Shown piece by piece: positions 29,025-35,004 of a stretch of 35,004 nt of DNA (its first letter is position 1; each line of letters starts with the position of its first letter). The notes beneath the pieces were generated by a model. It was not told where the DNA came from. It searched no databases and worked only from the letters and a program-made list of their open reading frames with translations. The position numbers and the translations under genes were made by a program. Source of the DNA: Bacillota bacterium (lineage in GTDB: Bacteria > Bacillota_I > Bacilli_A > Acholeplasmatales > Acholeplasmataceae); the NCBI GenBank assembly GCA_018818645.1, contig JAHIRQ010000141.1:1-35004 (forward strand), written 5' to 3'.

Positions 29025-29048
29025 ATAAGACCTTTCTAGGTCTTTTTA
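29022..29048 (+). terminator. Terminator after tpiA
   Basis: AAGACCTTTCTAGGTCTTTTTAT. Confidence 0.75.
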
Positions 29049-29123
29049 TTATATTTTTTGAATATTTCCATTAAATTAGTTTGAAAATCAAAGAAATTAA
29101 ACAATGTGTAATCTCTCAAAATG

Positions 29124-29152
29124 TTGACTATTATCTAATTCATTGGTAAAAT
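29124..29152 (+). promoter_or_regulatory. Sigma-A type promoter for first small membrane protein
   Basis: TTGACT, 17 bp, TAAAAT. Confidence 0.7.
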
Positions 29153-29185
29153 GAGTCTAGCGAATATCATGAGGGGGCGAATGGG

Positions 29186-29692
29186 ATGAAGCGATATAAA
29201 AGAAGGGTTTTTGTATTTGACACAATTTTTGTTTTTATCATGATAGCACTAGTCACCTTGTATGGACATTTAATTGCGTTTTATACTGCACATACCCTTT
29301 TTATCGTTTTCATTTTTATAATCATCATGACTGCATCCATCTATGTTCATGATGTAATCAGACAAGCTTTGCATCAAAAGATTAAAGGCTTACGTGTAGT
29401 TATTCAAGGTTCCAAGAAGAAAGTTTGTTTCCCCAATACAATCACAGTGAATGAAATAAGGAAAAAAAACCATCAACTGGTTTATCGCTATCAGGGGTAT
29501 AATATACCAGTATGCTTTGTAGAACACGTTGATCAAGAAAAAGCACACCTCTATCCATTTTGTGAGGTGGATGATGACACAGGTCATGTATACGAAGTCA
29601 TAGAAAACTATCGATATGAATTTTTTCTAGTTAAAGATATACATCAGAAAAAATACATTGTGAATCGCACTCAAGTCTTATCAATTGAATGA
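29186..29692 (+). CDS. Membrane protein: two TM helices plus ~100-aa C-terminal soluble domain (paralog A)
   Basis: Two hydrophobic N-terminal segments, then VYRYQGYNIPVCFVEH...YEFFLVKDIHQKKYIVNRTQV. Confidence 0.75.
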   Translation: MKRYKRRVFVFDTIFVFIMIALVTLYGHLIAFYTAHTLFIVFIFIIIMTASIYVHDVIRQALHQKIKGLRVVIQGSKKKVCFPNTITVNEIRKKNHQLVYRYQGYNIPVCFVEHVDQEKAHLYPFCEVDDDTGHVYEVIENYRYEFFLVKDIHQKKYIVNRTQVLSIE

Positions 29693-29713
29693 CTAGTTAC
29701 TATATGCTAAAAT
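29685..29713 (+). promoter_or_regulatory. Sigma-A type promoter for second small membrane protein
   Basis: TTGAAT, 17 bp, TAAAAT, overlapping the 3' end of the upstream gene. Confidence 0.6.
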
Positions 29714-29739
29714 GAGATTAAGAATCGGAGGTATAACAT

Positions 29740-30252
29740 ATGTTATATGAATCTGTATCGAATCGAAAGCAAAAAATTTTCAAATCACATATTTTCTTCT
29801 TAATTGCACCTACGATTACTCTTGGAATTGTCATCTACTTATACCCAGGAAACCTTTTATTATGGACAATGAGTTATGTGGCTTTTTCTATGATGTTTAC
29901 GATTTCACTTTTAAATCATATTGGAAAGTTGAAGAAGACTCTTGTCGGATTAAATGTGAATGTTGTTTCTTCAAACAACCATATTCCCTTCCCTCAAAAG
30001 TTTCGTGACAAGCTTTCATCTGTCTCAGAATTCACAAAGTACTATCGATATAGAAAGCACCAGATTCCAACTAGCTTTGTAGAGTTTAAGGAAGGAAATA
30101 CAGTTTATTTATATCAAATAATTGAAGAGCCATGTGAAAAAGAAGTTTATCAAATTATAGAAATACATGATTTCCAATATGTTTTGGTTCAAGATAATAA
30201 CAAAAAAAAGAAAATTGTTCATTTGGGAAATCTAAGAGCTGCAACTGAATGA
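29740..30252 (+). CDS. Membrane protein: two TM helices plus ~100-aa C-terminal soluble domain (paralog B)
   Basis: Same layout as paralog A: YRYRKHQIPTSFVEF...FQYVLVQDNNKKKKIVHLGNL. Confidence 0.75.
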   Translation: MLYESVSNRKQKIFKSHIFFLIAPTITLGIVIYLYPGNLLLWTMSYVAFSMMFTISLLNHIGKLKKTLVGLNVNVVSSNNHIPFPQKFRDKLSSVSEFTKYYRYRKHQIPTSFVEFKEGNTVYLYQIIEEPCEKEVYQIIEIHDFQYVLVQDNNKKKKIVHLGNLRAATE

Positions 30253-30269
30253 AAAAATGATTGAGCACA

Positions 30270-30306
30270 AAAAAAGATGATTCCTAGGAACCATCTTTTA
30301 TTTTTG
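30270..30306. terminator. Bidirectional terminator between paralog B and rpsD
   Basis: AAAGATGATTCCTAGGAACCATCTTTTA. Confidence 0.8.
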
Positions 30307-30906
30307 TTATCTGTTGTAGAATTCAACAATCAACTGTTCATTGATTTCCTGAAGAATTTCATTACGTTCTGGATAACGAACAAATGTTCCAACATTTGTA
30401 TCCTTATCGAATGATACGAATTCGACAGATGCATATTGTCCTTCAAGAGCTTCTTGAACAACCTTTAAGCCTTTAGAAGTTTCTCTAAGTTGAATTTTTT
30501 GGCCAGCTTGAAGACGATATGATGGAATATCAACTTTTTTACCATCAACAAGGAAATGTCCATGATTAACCAATTGGCGCGCTTGAGCTCTAGTTCTTGC
30601 AAGTCCTAAACGATAGACGACATTGTCTAAACGAGATTCAAGTAGACGCAAGAAGTTTTCACCATGCTTACCCTTCATCTTGTCAGCTTCATTGAAAGTC
30701 TTTCTAAATTGCTTTTCGGATACTCCATAAGTAAATCTAACTTTTTGTTTTTCATGAAGTTGATCACCGTAGCCACTTGTTTTAGAACGACGTTGTCCAT
30801 GTTGACCTGGTGCATAAGGGCGCTTCTTTAATTCTTTTCCTGTTTCAGAAATAGAATAACCTAAACGACGTGATATTTTCCATGATGGTCCTGTGTAACG
30901 TGACAT
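30307..30906 (-). CDS. rpsD: 30S ribosomal protein S4
   Basis: [37 protein letters not shown]4 domain [42 protein letters not shown]. Confidence 0.98.
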   Translation of the reverse strand: MSRYTGPSWKISRRLGYSISETGKELKKRPYAPGQHGQRRSKTSGYGDQLHEKQKVRFTYGVSEKQFRKTFNEADKMKGKHGENFLRLLESRLDNVVYRLGLARTRAQARQLVNHGHFLVDGKKVDIPSYRLQAGQKIQLRETSKGLKVVQEALEGQYASVEFVSFDKDTNVGTFVRYPERNEILQEINEQLIVEFYNR

Positions 30907-31070
30907 AAATTTTTACCTCCTTTTTTATTTTTGGTAGGCAAAAACTGCAAAATACTTTAAATAAAGGTATCCCGTTGTTCTTTTCACCTTAAAGCAGTAT
31001 AAGGTTACTAGGGGCTCCAAATGAGAAGGGATCGCACTTTAAAAAATAGGCTGCCTGCTTTTTACCGACG
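30907..31070 (-). promoter_or_regulatory. Structured rpsD mRNA leader (putative S4 autoregulatory leader)
   Basis: ~160-nt untranslated leader; helix ATCCC/GGGAT (30969-30973 with 31028-31032) and hairpin ACCTTA/TAAGGT (30986-31005). Confidence 0.6.
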
Positions 31071-31076
31071 CTATTC

Positions 31077-31105
31077 ATTTTACCCTATAGGGTATTAAAT
31101 GTCAA
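31077..31105 (-). promoter_or_regulatory. Sigma-A type promoter of rpsD with palindromic spacer
   Basis: Minus strand TTGACA (31105-31100), 17 bp, TAAAAT (31082-31077); palindrome TACCCTATAGGGTA at 31081-31094. Confidence 0.8.
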
Positions 31106-31544
31106 TTGTTTTTACTAATAACTTAACGAAATCTTCGAAGAACTCTACGATTTCACTGTCAAAGCGGTTTATAATTGGACTATCTACATCTAGGACACCA
31201 AAAAGCTTGTCTTTGATGAATATAGGAACTACAACTTCACTTCGACTGTTTGAGTCACATGCAATGTGATTATCGTGTGATAATACATCTTTGATGACCA
31301 TTGTTTTTTTAAGTACTGCAGCTTCACCACAAACACCTTTTCCCAAAGGGATAACAGAGCAAGCGACATGTCCTTGAAAAGGACCTACTGTTAAGTTTAT
31401 ACCATCAAATAAATAAAAGCCTACCCAATTCAATCGATCGAAAGAGTCATTTAAGAAAGCTGATGCATTAGAAAGAATGGAAATTTGGTTAGGTTGAGTT
31501 TCTAAAAGCGCTAAAGCTGTTTCTAATAGTTCTTGATTTTTCAT
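31095..31544 (-). CDS. GAF-domain free methionine-(R)-sulfoxide reductase (fRMsr)-like protein
   Basis: NWVGFYLFDG, VGPFQGHVACSVIPLGKGVCGEA, HIACDSNSRSEVVVPIF, GVLDVDSP. Confidence 0.92.
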   Translation of the reverse strand: MKNQELLETALALLETQPNQISILSNASAFLNDSFDRLNWVGFYLFDGINLTVGPFQGHVACSVIPLGKGVCGEAAVLKKTMVIKDVLSHDNHIACDSNSRSEVVVPIFIKDKLFGVLDVDSPIINRFDSEIVEFFEDFVKLLVKTIDI

Positions 31545-31601
31545 GATATCACCACCTCATTTATTATAACATATATGTTAAAATAGATATGGTGATAAAA
31601 C

Positions 31602-32879
31602 ATGACAAAGAAAATATTAATCCGTTTTGGCGATATGATGCTGAAAGGTCGAAATATAGGTTTTTTTATTAAGAAGGTAAGAGCACATTTAGTGAGTAGA
31701 TTGCAAGGACTAGAAGTAAAATATGAGTTCACTCATGATCGTATCTTTATCGGTTACGATGAGAAGGATGAAGAGACTATCATTCAAAGACTGAAACAAA
31801 TACAAGGAATCTATAATTTTAGTGTTGTATATGTCGCAAAGCCTAATTTAGATGATATGATCAGTAAAGCCATTCAAGTATTGAATATTGAAATGGACGA
31901 GCCTATGGTAAGGTTAAAGATAGAAACAAAAAGACATGATAAGAGTTTTCCAATGACAAGCTTGGAAATCACACAAAAAGTCGCAAGTCCAATTCTAAAT
32001 GGTGCAGACAAGAAATTCATTGTAGATGTTAAAAACCCGAAGGAAATTCTTTATCTAGAGCTTAGAAGCGATGTCGCATATGTATACATGAAAAGTATAA
32101 AGGGTATGGGTGGTTTTCCATTTGGAACACAAGGTAAAGGATTATTGATGATGAGTGGTGGAATTGATTCACCTGTTGCTGCATATCTAGCAATGAAACA
32201 AGGAATTGAAGTCGAATTGTTTCATTTTGAATCGACACCGATGACTCCTTTGGAATCTGTTCAAAAAGTAATTGATCTTTCAAAAATACTTGCTGAGTAT
32301 ACACCAACTGGATCGATTAAGCTTCATTTGGTTCCATTTAAGAAACTTCACGAGGAAATCCTAGATAAAGTATTTGATCCATATACCATAACGGTGATGA
32401 GAAGAATGATGTATCGTCTAGCAGAAAGATATGCAAAGAAGAAAAAAATGCTTTGCATTATCAACGGTGAATCCGTTGGACAAGTTGCTAGCCAAACATT
32501 AAATAGCATGCAAGTCATCGAAGCAGTAACAAAAATGCCTATATTAAGACCAGTACTTACGTATGATAAACAAGAAATTGTTGATATTTCTAAAAAGATT
32601 CATACATATGATATTTCAATACGACCATTTAATGATTGTTGCAGTATATATGTTCCTAAAGAGCCAGCAACAAGACCTATGGAAGTTTATGCATTAAAGT
32701 ATGAACGTGACATGGAATATGATAATTTATTGATAGAGGCACTTGATCAAATCAAAACAATAGAAGTCAGAAAAGATTCGAATTTTAATATATCGAAATA
32801 TGGATTTATGGTAAGTGAAGCATTAGTTCTTTATGAAAAGGAAATGATGGATAATGGTCATTACATCGAAACAAAATAA
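31602..32879 (+). CDS. thiI: tRNA 4-thiouridine synthetase ThiI
   Basis: RFGDMMLKGRN start, THUMP region, PP-loop MMSGGIDSPVAAY, RMMYRLAERYA, NDCCSIYVPKEPATRP. Confidence 0.95.
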   Translation: MTKKILIRFGDMMLKGRNIGFFIKKVRAHLVSRLQGLEVKYEFTHDRIFIGYDEKDEETIIQRLKQIQGIYNFSVVYVAKPNLDDMISKAIQVLNIEMDEPMVRLKIETKRHDKSFPMTSLEITQKVASPILNGADKKFIVDVKNPKEILYLELRSDVAYVYMKSIKGMGGFPFGTQGKGLLMMSGGIDSPVAAYLAMKQGIEVELFHFESTPMTPLESVQKVIDLSKILAEYTPTGSIKLHLVPFKKLHEEILDKVFDPYTITVMRRMMYRLAERYAKKKKMLCIINGESVGQVASQTLNSMQVIEAVTKMPILRPVLTYDKQEIVDISKKIHTYDISIRPFNDCCSIYVPKEPATRPMEVYALKYERDMEYDNLLIEALDQIKTIEVRKDSNFNISKYGFMVSEALVLYEKEMMDNGHYIETK

Positions 32880-33555
32880 GTCATTTAAACTTTGGAAAAA
32901 CTTAAAACTCAAAAAATACCGTGATGCTCATGGTATGTTTTTGGTTTATGGTAAACATCTTGTTGAAAAAGCAAAAGAACATCACGCAATCTTAGAAATT
33001 TTGACGACATCTGAAATCGAAGGATGTACCACTTTAACCAAAGAGTTAATGGACGATTTACAACAAGCCGAAACCTATTTTGATTTAATCGCTGTTTGTA
33101 AAAAGAATAACCCAAAAATAGATAGTCCTAAGGTATTAATGCTTGATGATGTTCAAGACCCTGATAATGTTGGAGCACTGATTAGAAGTGCAGCAGCATT
33201 CGGTTTTCTACATATCATTGTTTCTTTAAAATCTGCAGATTTTTATAATGAAAAAGTGATTCGTGCTTCCAAAGGAGCTATTTTTGATGTATATTTAGAA
33301 AGAAAACCCCTTGAAGAATCAATACTTAGTTTTATTGATAAGGAGTATCAAATCATTTATGCGGATGCCCATGAAAGTGGAAGTGTCAATAAAACTAAAA
33401 AAACAGTTTTAATTCTTGGAAATGAAGGACACGGTATCTCTGATTCAATCAAGGCGTTATCAGATCAATCCATACATATTCAAACTGAAAATGTTGAAAG
33501 TCTTAATGTCAGTGTAGCTGGCGGAATTTTAATGTATGAGTGGAGAAAACTATGA
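32854..33555 (+). CDS. SpoU/TrmH-family RNA 2'-O-methyltransferase
   Basis: LDDVQDPDNVGALIRSAAAFGF, RASKGAIFDV, LILGNEGHGIS, ESLNVSVAGGILMYEW. Confidence 0.94.
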   Translation: MVITSKQNKSFKLWKNLKLKKYRDAHGMFLVYGKHLVEKAKEHHAILEILTTSEIEGCTTLTKELMDDLQQAETYFDLIAVCKKNNPKIDSPKVLMLDDVQDPDNVGALIRSAAAFGFLHIIVSLKSADFYNEKVIRASKGAIFDVYLERKPLEESILSFIDKEYQIIYADAHESGSVNKTKKTVLILGNEGHGISDSIKALSDQSIHIQTENVESLNVSVAGGILMYEWRKL

Positions 33556-34457
33556 AACCAAACATCACAGGATTTTTTGATTATGATGGGACAGCATCCT
33601 TTCAGGATCAAATCGCAATCGCACAAAAAAATCAATTAGATTACATTTGCTTAAGATCATATAATGGTGAACGGATTATTGAACTTAGTGACGGTGATTT
33701 AAAAAAGATTTTGCTAGAATTAAAAACAGCAAAACTAAAAATTGCTATCCTAGATACGGGTATTCAATCCTATGATATCTATGATGACAGAAAGCATGCT
33801 GAAGCCTTAGATGAATTTAAATATATGATTAAAGTTGCTGATAAGCTCAAAGTTAGCTATCTATTTTTTAGGTTACCTAAATTCAATGATGTTATTGAAG
33901 AATATGAGAATATCTATAAAAGACTAGAACCATATGTAGAAGCAGCAATGAAAAACAGCAAAAAAATAATAATATTACCTGTGAATGGATATAAGGCGAA
34001 TACGTATGTTTATCTATTAAAAAAGATTAAATCCAATACACTAAGCTTAGCCTTTGATCCTGTAGCAATCATGATGAATAATGAATCTACAACAACTGCT
34101 TACCGATTACTGAGAACAATGATTGGAGCATTTATAGCTGAAGATGCAGATCATCAAAATGTTCCTAAATTACTCGGATATGGTAAAACAGATATCATTA
34201 CAATATTTAAAAAATTACTTCGAGATAGATATTCTGGATTTTTAATGGTAGATAATAAATTTCATACAAGTGTTTTTAATGAAGAACCACAAAAGGTGGG
34301 ATTCTTCAAGAAAATATTTTCAAATGACAAAAAGAAAAAAGAAAACGAAATGTCAGATTTATCTAAAAAGATTTTTCCGAATGAAGAAACAAAAAATGTC
34401 ACCATCGATGACATTTTAGAAAATCAAATCAAAGTACTTCGAGTTATATTTAAATAG
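33540..34457 (+). CDS. Xylose isomerase/AP endonuclease-like TIM-barrel protein with charged C-terminal extension
   Basis: Barrel-like alternation (YICLRSYNGE, KIAILDTGIQSY, YLFFRLPKF, LSLAFDPVAIM, GYGKTDIITIFKKLLRDRYSGFLMVDN); C-terminal KKKKENEMSD tail. Confidence 0.7.
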   Translation: MEKTMKPNITGFFDYDGTASFQDQIAIAQKNQLDYICLRSYNGERIIELSDGDLKKILLELKTAKLKIAILDTGIQSYDIYDDRKHAEALDEFKYMIKVADKLKVSYLFFRLPKFNDVIEEYENIYKRLEPYVEAAMKNSKKIIILPVNGYKANTYVYLLKKIKSNTLSLAFDPVAIMMNNESTTTAYRLLRTMIGAFIAEDADHQNVPKLLGYGKTDIITIFKKLLRDRYSGFLMVDNKFHTSVFNEEPQKVGFFKKIFSNDKKKKENEMSDLSKKIFPNEETKNVTIDDILENQIKVLRVIFK

Positions 34458-35004
34458 CTTCTTCCTCAGTAATATATTCAAATGCAGGCTTTGCATTGGG
34501 TATTTCAGGGAATAGCTTCGTCGTATATAAAATCCCATTTAAGTGATCAAATTCATGTTGAAATACGATGCCTACATAACCTTCTAAATGAAGTTCAATA
34601 GGAATTAGTTCACCACTTGGAATATCAAATGAAAGTGCTTCAAAAGAGACTGACGAATATCTAGGGGTTAATCCTTCAGTAATGCGATCAACACTTAAAC
34701 ATCCTTCACCACCTGGAATGTAAATAATCCCATGACCCTTACCCTTTAGAACAGGGTTAACCAATGCATATGAATATAGGGTTCCATCAAAATCGGTAAC
34801 ATGGACAGCAAACATCCTCTTGGATACATTGACCTGAGGAGCAGCAATACCAACAGCTGGTCTCAAATCATATTTCTCAACCATCTCATCGTCTTGTGAA
34901 TTCTTCACATATTCAAGCATTTCTTTTAATAGTTTTTTATCCGCTTGTGTTAAAGGTACTTTGACTTCTCTAGCTACTGTTTCAAGAGTTTTATGACCTT
35001 CGCG
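34450..35004 (-). CDS. def: Peptide deformylase (5' end beyond window)
   Basis: VGIAAPQ, EGCLSVD, QHEFDHLNG; reading frame continues upstream of M34920 (REGHKTLETVAREVKVPLTQADKKLLKE) to the window edge. Confidence 0.95.
   Translation of the reverse strand, partial: REGHKTLETVAREVKVPLTQADKKLLKEMLEYVKNSQDDEMVEKYDLRPAVGIAAPQVNVSKRMFAVHVTDFDGTLYSYALVNPVLKGKGHGIIYIPGGEGCLSVDRITEGLTPRYSSVSFEALSFDIPSGELIPIELHLEGYVGIVFQHEFDHLNGILYTTKLFPEIPNAKPAFEYITEEEAI

Noticed and set aside
1-35004. TGA-as-Trp recoding (Mycoplasma-type code)
   Set aside because: Several genes end in TGA with sensible protein ends (e.g. 24481, 29692, 30252) and Trp is TGG throughout.
1-35004. CRISPR arrays, transposases, prophage or toxin-antitoxin modules
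   Set aside because: No regularly spaced repeats, cas motifs, transposase motifs or phage genes were seen in any frame.

Overview
Low-GC Firmicutes/Tenericutes-like chromosomal segment. Standard genetic code fits: TGA works as a stop and Trp is TGG. Together with the gene content this suggests an Acholeplasma/Izemoplasma-type mollicute or close relative; that placement is inference. Content, left to right: 3' part of tRNA-Leu(UAG); a large lipoprotein; pyruvate:ferredoxin oxidoreductase; an oppABCDF oligopeptide importer; an S41-protease lipoprotein (minus strand); a sufCDSUB Fe-S operon; a tandem trypsin-like lipoprotein pair; a PucR/CdaR-type regulator with an MsmX/UgpC-type ATPase; a small ComK-like protein; pgk / XRE-cupin / HPr-like / tpiA; two paralogous small membrane proteins; rpsD with a long leader; an fRMsr-type GAF protein; thiI; a SpoU-family methyltransferase; a TIM-barrel protein; and peptide deformylase (truncated by the window end). 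Most notable observations: (1) an OppC permease with what reads as a complete seven-repeat RCC1 beta-propeller in its first extracytoplasmic loop; (2) a small ComK-family protein; (3) an HPr-like protein that keeps the phospho-His and regulatory Ser but lacks the Arg/Pro after the His; (4) an intact trypsin-like lipoprotein directly followed by a paralog that has lost all three catalytic residues; (5) an orphan minus-strand terminator and promoter implying an unannotated ~170-nt structured RNA. No CRISPR array, transposase or prophage was seen. No database searches were run; all family calls come from reading motifs.
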